Positions 55,447 to 64,000 of a stretch of 64,000 bases of DNA are shown here, one piece after another; the first letter of the stretch is position 1, and each line of letters opens with the position of its first letter. Where the stretch lies: assembly GCA_963730785.1 (NCBI GenBank), contig CAVSTF010000016.1, positions 62,001 through 126,000 of the forward strand, written 5' to 3'. The notes under the pieces are model-generated. The model was given only the letters and a program-made list of their open reading frames with translations, searched no databases and was not told where the DNA came from. Both the position numbers and the translations under genes were made by a program. This DNA is from Bog-473 sp963730785. GTDB lineage: Bacteria > Actinomycetota > Acidimicrobiia > Acidimicrobiales > RAAP-2.

Positions 55447-56484
55447 ATGAAGCACATGAAGATCGGATTGCAGCTGGGCTACTGGGGTTCGGGACCACCG
55501 CCCAATGCCGTCGAACTGGTCCGTGAGGCGGAGCAGCTCGGCTTCGACTCCATATGGACCGCCGAGTCATACGGCTCCGATGCGCTGACGCCGTTGGCCT
55601 GGTGGGGCTCACAAACCGAGAAGGTGCGCCTCGGCACCTCGCTCTGCCAACTGAGTGCCCGCACACCGACCGCCATGGGCATGGCCGCCCTCACGCTGGA
55701 TCACCTCTCCAATGGGCGGTTCGTGCTCGGCCTCGGCGTCTCCGGCCCCCAGGTGGTCGAAGGTTGGTACGGACAATCGTTCAAGGCACCCCTGGCCCGC
55801 ACCCGCGAGTACGTCGACATCGTGCGCCAGGTCCTGGCCCGCAAGGCCCCGGTGACCAACGACGGACCGAACTACCCGCTGCCCTACCCGGGCGGCACCG
55901 GACTGGGCAAGCCGCTCAAGCCGATCGTGCATCCGCTGCGGCCCGACATCTCCATCATTCTCGGCGCCGAGGGCCCAAGAACGTGGCCCTGGCGGCCGAA
56001 ATCGCCGACGGCTGGTTCCCCATCTTCTTCTCCCCCAAGGCCATGTCCTCCTTCGAGGCACTCCATGGACGAGGGCTTCGCCCGCCCGACGGCCCGCCGC
56101 ACCAAGGAGGACTTCGAGGTGTTGGCCTTCGCGCCCACCGTCATCAGCGATGACGTCGAGGCGGCGGCCGACGGCTTCCGTCCCTTCATGGCGCTCTACA
56201 TCGGCGGCATGGGGGCCAAGGACATGAACTTCCACTTCGACGTCTTCGCCCGCATGGGCTACGAGGAGGCGGCCACCAAAATTCAGGACGCCTACCTCGA
56301 CGGGCGAAAGGACGACGCCGCCGCCGCCGTGCCCACCGCCATGGTGGAGGACATCGCCCTGGTTGGCCCAGTCGAGAAGATCCGCGACGACCTCGAGGCC
56401 TGGAGGGAATCCCGGGCCACCACCATGCTCATCAACGGCGACTCGGCCACCCTGCGCACCATGGCCGATTTGGTCCTGGGCTAA
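55447..56484 (+). CDS. LLM-class F420-dependent oxidoreductase, paired frameshifts
   Basis: 345 residues from ATG 55447. HMKIGLQLGYWGSGPPPNAV, AESYGSDALTPLAWW, LGTSLCQLSARTPTAMGMAA, FVLGLGVSGPQVVEGWYG, and a C-terminal VGPVEKIRDDLEAWRE. One base appears missing near 55972 and one extra is present near 56065, so about 30 residues in between are read in the wrong frame while the ends stay in phase; the third frame there gives PKNVALAAEIADGWFP, the expected family sequence. Steroid-related hydride transfer is possible from context only. Confidence 0.83.
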   Translation: MKHMKIGLQLGYWGSGPPPNAVELVREAEQLGFDSIWTAESYGSDALTPLAWWGSQTEKVRLGTSLCQLSARTPTAMGMAALTLDHLSNGRFVLGLGVSGPQVVEGWYGQSFKAPLARTREYVDIVRQVLARKAPVTNDGPNYPLPYPGGTGLGKPLKPIVHPLRPDISIILGAEGPRTWPWRPKSPTAGSPSSSPPRPCPPSRHSMDEGFARPTARRTKEDFEVLAFAPTVISDDVEAAADGFRPFMALYIGGMGAKDMNFHFDVFARMGYEEAATKIQDAYLDGRKDDAAAAVPTAMVEDIALVGPVEKIRDDLEAWRESRATTMLINGDSATLRTMADLVLG

Positions 56485-56491
56485 CCCGACC

Positions 56492-57039
56492 TCACTTGGC
56501 GGTCGGGCTCACCGTCAACAGTTGCCGTAGCCGCGGCCGACGAACAATTCACGGCGACCGTCACCGAGACCTTGTAACTACCGGCAGCGGCGTACGAATG
56601 CGGAAGCGTCCAGGTCTCACTGGCCGTTTTGCCAGGCCCAGCCAAACAGAACTCCGGCACGGCGTCAGCTCGCCTTGCCTCCATCACCGAACGCCACCAT
56701 GTAGTGCAGCGCACCCGTGGCGTGAGTGGCCATCGCCACAATGGTGAACACCACCGCCGTGCCAACCGACGCATGACTCGGCGCATAGGTCACTTCGAAC
56801 GTCAACCCGCCATCGCTGGCCTGCACCGGAGTTGGCGCGTTGGACGCCGTCGTGGTCGTCGCTGTTCCTGCGGGCGCAGTCACCTTCGTGGTCGACGGTA
56901 GTGATGTGGGAGATCCAGCGGTTGAATGAGTCGTGTGAGTTGACGCCGTGTCCGGCGGACTTCCACCGCAGCCGCCAAGGAACAGTGCAGCCAGGAGCAG
57001 GGGCATTGCCCCATAGAACCTTCGCCGGCCTGGCTTCAA
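56492..57039 (-). CDS. Lipoprotein with PKD-like domain, two frameshifts
   Basis: About 180 residues when repaired. Starts at TTG 57039, overlapping the protease TGA. LLLAALFLGGCGGS is a lipobox, so the mature protein is lipid-anchored at Cys. A Thr/Ser-rich linker follows. The PKD-like domain shows LTFEVTYAPSHASVGTAVVF, HYMVAFGDGG, and LPHSYAAAGSYKVSVTVAV. Extra bases near 56668 and 56505 break the frame; with both removed the protein ends ATVTVSPTAK. Probably translated together with the upstream protease. Confidence 0.7.
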
Positions 57040-58896
57040 GAAACCGCCTGATTGGACTTTGATCCCGTGCCTACCGCGTTGATGGCCGCAACTTCGTAGT
57101 AGTAGATCGTGCCTCTCGGAGCGGTGCGATCTTGGTAGGTGGTCGAGGTACCAGTTGTTGCGATGAGCTTCTCCGTGCCAGATGCCGTACCCCGATAGAT
57201 GGCATATCCGGTGATCGCTGAACCGCCATTACTCGAGGGAGCCGTCCAGCTCAGTGTCGTGTACTGGCGAGAAGGCGTCGCCGCGAGGTGCTGGGGAGCA
57301 CCAGGCACCGCCAGCGCAGTGGGGGTGGCCGAAGCCTGGTTGGACATTGCACCCACTCCAATGGCGTTCACTGCCGCCACCTCGTAGTAATAGGTGGTGC
57401 CGTTAGTGATGTTGGCATCGCTGTAAGAGGTTCCCACACCCACGCTGGTGAGGAAGGACTCCGCTCCCGACGTGGTGCCACGGTACACGTCATAGCCCGT
57501 GACAGCCGAGCCCCCACTATTCGTCGGGGCCGACCACGAGAGATTGACCGTTTTGGTGCCTGGAGCTGGCGGACAGCCCGGTCGGCACACCGGGTGCGGT
57601 AGGCGAACCGTGAGAGGCAACCGAGAAGGCGGCAACGCCATTCGGAGTGCCAAAACCGCTAGGGCCGTCATATCCCAGTTCGCCATTGCAGAAATAGGCC
57701 GAAGGGCACGATCCATTGCTTCCCGAAGTGACGTCGTTCAGCGCTGTCTGGGCGACGTATGGCAGCGAGTTCATTGCGGTGGCACTCGGAGCGTTGTCGG
57801 CTAACGCGTACATCGACCCCACTATGGGCGTGGCCACGCTCGTGCCCCCGAATACACCCCAGTCCCCGCTGCTGGTGGCGCCAAAACTGTCATAGACCCA
57901 GACGCCGGTGTTGGGATCACCCACTGCCGACACGTCATTGACCATCCGATTCGAACAACCGGCATCGGATTGCCACGCCGGCTTCGACTCGTACGAGCTA
58001 CAGCCACTTCCCGATCCGTTCCACACGGTCTCCACGGCGCTACGTGATCCGGTGTCGGTGGCTTGTTGCAGTGTGGTGCCTCCGACGGCAGTAACCGTGT
58101 TCGAACTGGCGGGATATTCGGCACCGTATCCACTGTCCCCCGCCGCCACCGTTATGGCCACGCCTGGGTGGCTGTAGTACTCGGCATTGACCGTTCCTTC
58201 GCTACTGAACTCCGGCCCACCGTAGCTGTTGCTGACCACATTGGCACCGAGCTTGACCGCTTCATTCACGGCCGTTCCGAGGTCGGAGAAGTTGCTCGAG
58301 TTCGCTTCGACCAAAAGGATGTGACAATTCGGGCAGATGGCGCTGACCATGTCGAGGTCCAGTGATATTTCCTGCGACCAACTGCTGCTGCTGGCGGGAA
58401 GTTTGGTTCCACCCGTCTCGTTGACCTTACGAAGGCAGCCGCTGGCCGTCGTGCAAGCCGATTCTCCGAAAAACGTCCGGTAGGACGAAAGATCGCTGGC
58501 AGCATTGGGGTCGTCATAGGCGTCGACGATGGCTACCGTCTGGCCTACGCCGTTGGATGAAGACGGAGCGTTATACGCGGATTGCAAGAAGGCAGGGCTG
58601 TAGGCACCTGCATCTCCAAGAGTGGTGGCCGACGTCGTCGCCGTAGTCGGTGATACGCCTCCACTTCTGGTCGGCGACTCTTGAGTGGCGGAGCTATCCG
58701 TTCGGCGCTGGGCCAGACACGTAGCCTGACCAGGCTGCACCGGGGCTGAGCAGACGTACTTGCTGGTGCCAGCAGGAATCGGCACCTCGTTCGACCTATG
58801 GCTCGCGGAGCTTGCTGCATCGGCAGCAACCGACGTAGTGGCCAGCAAGATCAGCCCCAACACAAGGCCTCCGGCAAATCCTTTGCCCTTGGACAC
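57036..58896 (-). CDS. Secreted sedolisin-family (S53) protease with two fibronectin III domains, one frameshift
   Basis: About 620 residues when repaired. Signal peptide FAGGLVLGLILLATTSVAADA. Catalytic domain: GAYSPAFLQSAYNAPSSS, TVAIVDAYDDPNAASDL, the Glu/Asp pair in SQEISLDLDMVSAICP, oxyanion Asp in VAAGDSGYGAEYPA, and nucleophile Ser in WGVFGGTSVATPIVGS. Sedolisins are acid-active. One extra base near 57565 leads into two FN3 domains: KTVNLSWSAPTNSGGSAVTGY and YTTLSWTAPSSNGGSAITGY, with YYYEVAAVNAIGVG. Cell-surface or secreted degradation of protein. Confidence 0.85.
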
Positions 58897-59101
58897 GACG
58901 ACCCCCTACCTCAATGGACCGCTTACGAGGCCCCCCGAAGCGGCACTATAAAGAGGCCTTGTTGCATGGAGGTTGCCCGTAGGTTGCCGCTCAAATAGAT
59001 GAGCGCATCTAGGTTACTCAAGCGAGTGACTTGGTGACCACCGCGCAGAGGATGTGACAACGTGACACGGTCTAGCGTTGCTCCTTGACGTAAGGAGAGG
59101 G
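58897..59101. promoter_or_regulatory. Divergent promoter region with AGGTTGCC direct repeats
   Basis: 205 bases between the protease and the FAD enzyme start. AGGTTGCC occurs at 58970-58977 and 58981-58988, with a related AGGTTACT at 59011-59018. The spacing suggests a regulator binding site. AAGGAGAGG at 59093-59101 is the ribosome site of the FAD enzyme. Confidence 0.4.
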
Positions 59102-60578
59102 ATGGAGCCGATCCCGGCGCTTGAGGTAAAAGATCTTCGCTTCGATGACACGGTTGACGTGGTCGTCGTTGGCCTGGGCGTCGCCGGTGCGTCTGCGGTC
59201 CTGGGCGCTCGTCAGGCTGGAGCTGACGTACTTGCGTTTGAACGGAGTGCGGTACCCGGCGGGACTTCGGCCCACTCTGGCGGCCTGATCTACCTGGGAG
59301 GTGGCACTGCCCTGCAAAAGGCCTGCGGCTTCCAGGACTCGTCGGAAAACATGGCCTCGTTCCTCCGAGCCGCTCTTGGACCAGGCGTTGACGACAATCG
59401 ACTTGATGTTTACTGCGAGGGCTCGACGGACCATTTCGACTGGTTGGTCTCGGTCGGCGTGCCATTCCGGGCGGCATTCTGCGACGAGCCGAATCGTGAA
59501 TCGGCCGATGACTCTGGACTGCTGTTCAGCGGCGGAGAGGACTCCTACCCATTTGACGAGATTTCGGTTCCGGTGCCGCGCGGTCACAAACCGCAGTGCA
59601 TCGACTCCGCTGGTGGATTTCTAATGGAGCGCCTCGGAGCCGCCGTATCCGCCAGTGGCGCCCGAATGGTTGCCGATGCCCGCGCCGAACGACTGATCGT
59701 CGAGGGCGAGAGTGTGGTGGGCGTGCAGGTAACGACCGACGACGGCCTTCGCTCTATTCGAGCGCTTGGCGGCGTCATCTTGGCCACAGGGGGATTCGTT
59801 CAAAACGAGGCGATGGTGGCCGAACACTGTCCGCTCGCTCATCTACCCAATGCTGCCTGGCGGATCGGTACCCCGGCCGATGACGGTCGCGGGATCCGTA
59901 TGGGCGTTGGCGCTGGTTCGAAGGCAGCCAGGCTCGACGTCTTCGAGTGTGCGCTGCCCCTCGGGCCACCCCACCGCCTGGCCAGGGGGATCCTCGTTAA
60001 CAGCCATGGAGAGCGGTTCATCAATGAGGACGCCTACACCGGTCGAATTGGCCTCCACGCCCTCCGCGAGCAAGACGGAATTGTCTACATGATCACCGAT
60101 GACGTGATCCACGAGCGCAACGTCATCGGACTGCGAATCGGCTACGCCGCAGCCACCCCCGAGGAATTGGCCATTGACCTCGGCATTCCCCCCGCCGCTC
60201 TTGGCACGCACGGTAGGTGACTACAACGAAGCTGCGGCTCGCGGTGAAGATCCGATCTTCCACAAGCGCGCTCCCTATCTACAGCCCATTGGTCTGCCGC
60301 CGGCAACGGGTTTTGGCGCTATCGATCTGCGCGTCGACCACGACGCCATCTATGCGACCTTCACGCTCGGCGGACTCACTACCGACGCCAACGGTGCCGC
60401 ACTCGACCGCTCGGGTCAGCCCATCTCTGGTCTTTATGCCGTAGGCCGAACCTCTGCCAGCCTGGCTGCTCAGCACTACGCCAGCGGCATCAGTCTCGGC
60501 GACGGTTCATTCTTCGGCCGACGTGCCGGCATCCACGCCGGAGCTCAAGCTAGAACCGAGCGTTCCATCCACCGCTAG
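59102..60578 (+). CDS. FAD-dependent dehydrogenase of the fumarate reductase / 3-ketosteroid dehydrogenase superfamily, one frameshift
   Basis: About 491 residues when repaired, from ATG 59102 behind AAGGAGAGG. Rossmann motif VVVVGLGVAGASAVLGARQAG, GGTSAHSGGLIYLGGGTALQ, ILATGGFVQNEAM, and C-terminal GLYAVGRTSASLAAQHYASG. One extra T near 60203 shifts the frame; removing it joins IPPAAL to ARTVGDYNEAAARGEDP. The fold suits KstD or 5-alpha ketosteroid dehydrogenases, but catalytic Tyr/Ser residues of true KstD are not clearly placed, so the substrate is unassigned. Confidence 0.82.
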
Positions 60579-60788
60579 GAGCCCGCAACGTGGTCCATTC
60601 CAAGAAGTCGGCACCACTTAGGCAGGGCAAGAGCTATCACCATTGCCCAGGATTGCGGATCGGACATGCCACCTAGTAGCAACCATTTCGCCACGGCAAC
60701 GCGTTTCTTGGACATGAAATTTTCCTGACGAAGGCGGTTGAGGTGGAGGCTTCTCCTCGTCCGGCCAGATTTCGATTGGGGGAAGTTA

Positions 60789-61487
60789 GTGAAGAGACAT
60801 CGGGAATGGTTGCTTTGCGCCTGTGCGCTGGCCGTGGGTATCACGTCGTGGGGTACGGCTGCTTCAGCATCGGCCCCCTCGTCGGCACCTCGCGTGTTGA
60901 TGGCCCTTGCCATTCGTGACGCGGTCGGGTCGGGTTGGGTGCACGAAACGGTCTCCGCTAATGATTCGGGGCACTCGCTCTCCATGGTCAATGACGTCGG
61001 GACAAACGAAGGGCGCCAAGTCATCGTTTCAGACGGTGCTCACGGCAGAGTCTTGGTCCTCAATGGAGATGCATATCTATACGGTGACGAAGCGGCGATT
61101 AAGAACTATTTCGAAATCTCGAAGAGCGATCCTCAGAAGTACGCCAATCAGTGGATCGAACTCAAACCTAGCGATCCAGGCTTTTCGACCGTTAGCGGCG
61201 CCGTGACACTTACCTCTGATTTCGAACAAGTGTCCATGACTGGCACTCTCACAATGGGCAACGTTGTTTCGATAAATGGTCACAAGGTGCGGCCGATTAA
61301 TGGTCACGTTCCAGCTACGGCGCAATCGCCGGCTGGAACGGCCACGTTGTACGTCACCACGTCGGGGAAGGTCCTTCCCTTCGAGTATCGGGTAGTTGCA
61401 AAAGGAACCCGATTTACTACGAGGTGGAACGATTGGGGCCGCCCAGCCGAGCTCACCGCTCCTTCGCCAACATTTGTGAGTTCTTAG
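60789..61487 (+). CDS. Exported protein, LppX/LprG-like
   Basis: 232 residues from GTG 60789 behind GGGGGAAG. Signal peptide RHREWLLCACALAVGITSWG; no clear lipobox. Body: VLNGDAYLYGDEAAIKNYFEIS, YANQWIELKPSDPGFSTVSG, VTLTSDFEQVSMTGTLTM and a last strand LPFEYRVVAKGTRFTTRW. The half-barrel pattern resembles the LppX/LprAFG lipid-carrier fold of mycobacteria. Low confidence in that fold. Lower GC than the surroundings. Confidence 0.5.
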   Translation: MKRHREWLLCACALAVGITSWGTAASASAPSSAPRVLMALAIRDAVGSGWVHETVSANDSGHSLSMVNDVGTNEGRQVIVSDGAHGRVLVLNGDAYLYGDEAAIKNYFEISKSDPQKYANQWIELKPSDPGFSTVSGAVTLTSDFEQVSMTGTLTMGNVVSINGHKVRPINGHVPATAQSPAGTATLYVTTSGKVLPFEYRVVAKGTRFTTRWNDWGRPAELTAPSPTFVSS

Positions 61488-61506
61488 TGAGCTGGTGGGG
61501 GCAGAA

Positions 61507-61983
61507 ATGAAGCTAGCCGAAGCACTTTCGTTCAGGGCCGACCGCAATCGGACATTCGAGCAACTGAGAGCACGTATCGGAGCTAATGCTCGCTTTCAAG
61601 AAGGTGAAACTCCCCCTGAAAATGCTGTGGAGCTGATACGAACTTGTAGCACAGTTCTCGATGATCTTGAGCGTCTCATTCGTCAGATCAACCGCACCAA
61701 CTCGGTCATGTTGATATCTGATGGACGAACGATGTCGGACGCGCTGGCTGAACGCGATGTGTTGCGTTTGCGGTACTCCCTCTACACGGGTGCGGCTGAT
61801 GCAGCATCGGGTGCAGGTCAACGTGGACTCGTCATGCGATCCACGCGATCCGAGCTCAAAGTAGTTTCAGATCTTGACGTTAAGGTTCTCCGAGATCAGG
61901 CAGCCGACATGGCTCGACGTGTGCGAGAGCTCGATGTACAAATCCAACAAGTGAACTGGACGACTGACCTAATCGAAGAGTGA
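61507..61983 (+). CDS. DIP1984 family protein
   Basis: 158 residues from ATG 61507. LAEALSFRADRNRTFEQLRAR, ANARFQEGETPPE, LERLIRQINRTNSVML, SDALAERDVLRLRYSLYTGAADAAS (part), and QVNWTTDL are diagnostic of the DIP1984 family, long helical proteins of unknown function once labelled septicolysin. The ATG follows a GTGGGGG sequence. Confidence 0.85.
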   Translation: MKLAEALSFRADRNRTFEQLRARIGANARFQEGETPPENAVELIRTCSTVLDDLERLIRQINRTNSVMLISDGRTMSDALAERDVLRLRYSLYTGAADAASGAGQRGLVMRSTRSELKVVSDLDVKVLRDQAADMARRVRELDVQIQQVNWTTDLIEE

Positions 61984-62276
61984 GTGGGGGCGTGAGAAGT
62001 CGGTAGGAAGGTATCGAGGCGAGTTCCAACCCTTCCTGGGGGTAAATCCAGGAGATGCCTTAACAGGGCTCCTTGGCGAGCGCTAGGGCAGCGTTTGGGG
62101 TTCGAATCCCTTATTAACAGTGCAAGCCCAGCATCGTGCACAGGTAATCGAGCACAGGGCACTGTGCATCACCAGGAACTGATTGAGACTGACCGAGGGT
62201 GGGAACGGGGACGTCACGCCCCACGAAAACCAGATTGAGCAGGAGATCCTTAAGCAGTCACCGACTTGTGACAGCG
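61984..62276. other. Intergenic region without a gene
   Basis: 293 bases. GGGGTTCGAATCCC at 62097-62110 looks like a tRNA T-arm, but no matching acceptor or anticodon arm is present, so no RNA gene is called. No conserved open frame was seen. Confidence 0.55.
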
Positions 62277-62942
62277 ATGGACCACAATGCAGGGGTGACA
62301 CTCTTCGACCTGGACGGCCCCGACCCCTTCGACGATTTGGCCGAACGGGAATTTGACGATGCGTGGGGTGAGCCCGGCGAGGCCCCTTTTCACGAGGAAC
62401 CTGTCCATGATGCCCAGCCGGTCTCTCCGATGAATGGTTGGCCCGAAGTGGAAGTCCGGATCAGCACGCGGCGCCGAAAGACCTCCGAGGCCAAATGGGT
62501 AGGAGGGCGAATCGTGGTCTCTCTCCCGTCTCATCTCAGTGCTGACAACCGTGAGAAGACGGTCAAATGGTTGGTGGACCGATTGGTCTCCAAGAACCGC
62601 AAGCGCACCGTTCAGGGAGATGACGCCTTACTTCGGCGATCGATCATGCTGAGTAATCGGTACCTCACTGGCAAACAGCCAGTCTCGGTGCGCTGGGTCA
62701 CGAATCAAAACACCCGATGGGGTTCCTGTTCGGTTCATAGCAAGGAGATCCGAATCTCCCACCGACTCAGGGTCGTACCGGAGTGGGTATTAGATGCAGT
62801 GCTCGTCCATGAGTTGGCGCACCTGACCCACCCGAACCACTCCCCCGCGTTCCATGAATTGGCGAACCGCTTTCCCCGTCATGTCGAGGCTGGGTCGTAT
62901 CTAGCTGGCTACGGACTGGGTTTGGCTGCTCCCAAGTCTTAG
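62277..62942 (+). CDS. YgjP-like (DUF45) metallopeptidase
   Basis: 221 residues from ATG 62277, or GTG 62268. An acidic N-terminal leader of about 50 residues precedes the domain. Zinc site HELAH in VLDAVLVHELAHLTHPNHS, with a third His in HSPAFHELANRFPRHVEA. Also TNQNTRWGSCSVHSKEIRIS and LSNRYLTGKQPVSVRW. Members are often encoded with type I restriction systems, but none is present here. Confidence 0.85.
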   Translation: MDHNAGVTLFDLDGPDPFDDLAEREFDDAWGEPGEAPFHEEPVHDAQPVSPMNGWPEVEVRISTRRRKTSEAKWVGGRIVVSLPSHLSADNREKTVKWLVDRLVSKNRKRTVQGDDALLRRSIMLSNRYLTGKQPVSVRWVTNQNTRWGSCSVHSKEIRISHRLRVVPEWVLDAVLVHELAHLTHPNHSPAFHELANRFPRHVEAGSYLAGYGLGLAAPKS

Positions 62943-64000
62943 ACAGGCTCGTCAGCGAGAATCCGGCCGAGGCGGCGCAGGCTCTCGTTGGCCCCACCCA
63001 GCGTCAGCTCAATCTGCCGAGTCAGCAAGAAGAAGCGGTGCAGCGGGTAATCCCGGTCGACGCCGACGCCACCGTGCAGGTGCGACGCCGCATGGACCAC
63101 CCGTTGACCACCTTCTGCGGCCCAGTACTTGGCCACCGCTATCTCGGATGCCGCGGGCAATCCCTCAGCCAGACGTGAAGCGGCTTGCCACGCCGTAAGG
63201 CGGATGGCTTCAGTGTCGACATAGGCGTCGGCGGCCCGCTGCCCCACTGCTTGGAAGGTGGCAATCGGCTTCTCGAACTGCTCTCGCGTCTTGGTGTACT
63301 CGGCCGTGAGGGCTAGTGCCGATGCACAGGCCCCGGCCTCCTGAATGCACAGCGCCGTCATGGCGTGTTCGGAAATGAACGTCACGATCGCCTCGCCGTC
63401 GGCACCGTCGCCGCCGAGCTGGCCGTCCGCCGCGATCTTTACGCCAGCGAACTCTGCAATGGCCTCGGGCCGCCCGGAAGTGGTGGTCTGGAGGTGCAGG
63501 GTCAGGCCCAGGAGTGGCGATCGGCACAATGAAGACACCGCAGCCGGACGACGTTCCGTCGGCTGACGGTTCGCGTTGCCGGAACCAATACCGCCTGGGC
63601 CACAAAGGCGGCGGGTACGCAGGCCTTCGTCCCATCGATCACCCAGGAACCATCGGCTTGTGCGGTCGCCGTGGTCAACGGGGTCGACCCCCCGGGCAGA
63701 ATGACTTCGCCGGCCAGTTCAGCCAGAGCGGCCGTCAGTATGGTTTCGCCGCTGCTCACGCCGGGCAGCCACGTCTTCTGCTGTAGCTCGGTACCGAATT
63801 GAGCAATGGCGGCGGCGCCATAGGCCATGGTCTCCACCACTGGCACGTAGGCCGCCGTCTTGCCGGCCGCTTCAATGACGAGGCAGGCAGCCACAAAGTC
63901 GAGGCCCGAGCCTCCAACGTCTTCGCTCAGGTGAATGCCCAGGAGACCTGCTCCGGCAAGTTCGGTCCAGAGTTCACGGTCGAAGGGACCTTCCTCGGCG
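62939..64000 (-). CDS. Acyl-CoA dehydrogenase, ChsE1-like paralogue, 5' end beyond window, two frameshifts
   Basis: At least 350 residues, running off the right edge. FDRELWTELAGAGLLGIHLS, AAIAQFGTELQQKTWLPGVSS, ILTAALAELAG, then after two extra bases (near 63565 and 63515) TREQFEKPIATFQAVGQRAAD, AKYWAAEGGQRVVHAASHLHGG and YPLHRFFLLTRQIELTLGG. It aligns closely with chsE1 of the igr-type operon and belongs to the small-subunit group of heteromeric steroid acyl-CoA dehydrogenases. A partner subunit may lie beyond the edge. Confidence 0.82.

Noticed and set aside
62097..62120. tRNA T-arm-like GGGGTTCGAATCCC
   Set aside because: No complementary acceptor stem, anticodon arm or D-arm within 100 bases upstream; chance similarity or a remnant only.
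1..64000. CRISPR array, phage or toxin-antitoxin island
   Set aside because: No regularly spaced repeats, no phage structural genes and no paired toxin-antitoxin genes were seen; the only clear mobile DNA is the IS256-family element.

Overview
The window comes from a high-GC actinobacterium, most likely an Acidimicrobiia-like or mycobacteria-related soil or freshwater lineage. This rests on base composition, the DUF222/HNH and TIGR03085 families, a mycobacterial-type bioB-bsaP pair, many acyl-CoA dehydrogenases, and F420/luciferase-like oxidoreductases. No rRNA, tRNA or CRISPR was found.

Layout. 0-7.6 kb: a large secreted repeat protein running off the left edge, an acyl-CoA dehydrogenase, bioB-bsaP, a DUF222/HNH protein, an archaeal-type riboflavin synthase and a secreted G1 (eqolisin-like) peptidase. 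7.7-17.4 kb: acyl-CoA metabolism and small enzymes, many with broken reading frames. 17.4-28 kb: a FadD19-like steroid acyl-CoA ligase with an isochorismatase-like gene, then a divergent LLM oxidoreductase / FadD17-like ligase pair, a methyltransferase, an FAD monooxygenase and a Gfo/Idh/MocA enzyme. 28-36.7 kb: mostly single small genes of mixed function, several unknown. 36.8-38.7 kb: a 1464-bp IS256-family element, with both inverted repeats and an 8-bp target duplication, inserted in codon 5-7 of a small gene. 38.8-42.8 kb: GNAT, SDR, two VOC proteins and a HAD phosphatase. 42.8-47.8 kb (minus strand): a complete igr-type operon chsE2-chsH2-chsE1-chsH1-ltp2 for the last cycle of cholesterol side-chain removal. 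47.9-56.5 kb: an unknown gene, an MpaB-family oxygenase coupled to a very large cyclase-ATPase-TPR protein, then CYP125-like P450 and two LLM oxidoreductases. 56.5-59 kb: PKD lipoprotein and sedolisin-FN3 protease. 59-64 kb: FAD dehydrogenase, exported protein, DIP1984, YgjP-like metallopeptidase and an acyl-CoA dehydrogenase running off the right edge.

How it fits together. FadD17/FadD19-like ligases, CYP125-like hydroxylase, two ChsE acyl-CoA dehydrogenase subunits, ChsH1/ChsH2 hydratase and Ltp2 aldolase form a coherent sterol side-chain degradation set. Four intergenic copies of a KstR-like palindrome (TnnAACnnGTTnnA) sit upstream of exactly these transcription units, so the dispersed genes look like one regulon although no regulator gene is present here.

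Quality caveat. About forty reading-frame breaks occur. Nearly all are single extra bases, often a G placed after a C, in otherwise intact conserved proteins; only three look like missing bases. This is more like residual sequencing error than true gene decay, so frameshifted genes are annotated over their full reconstructed span.
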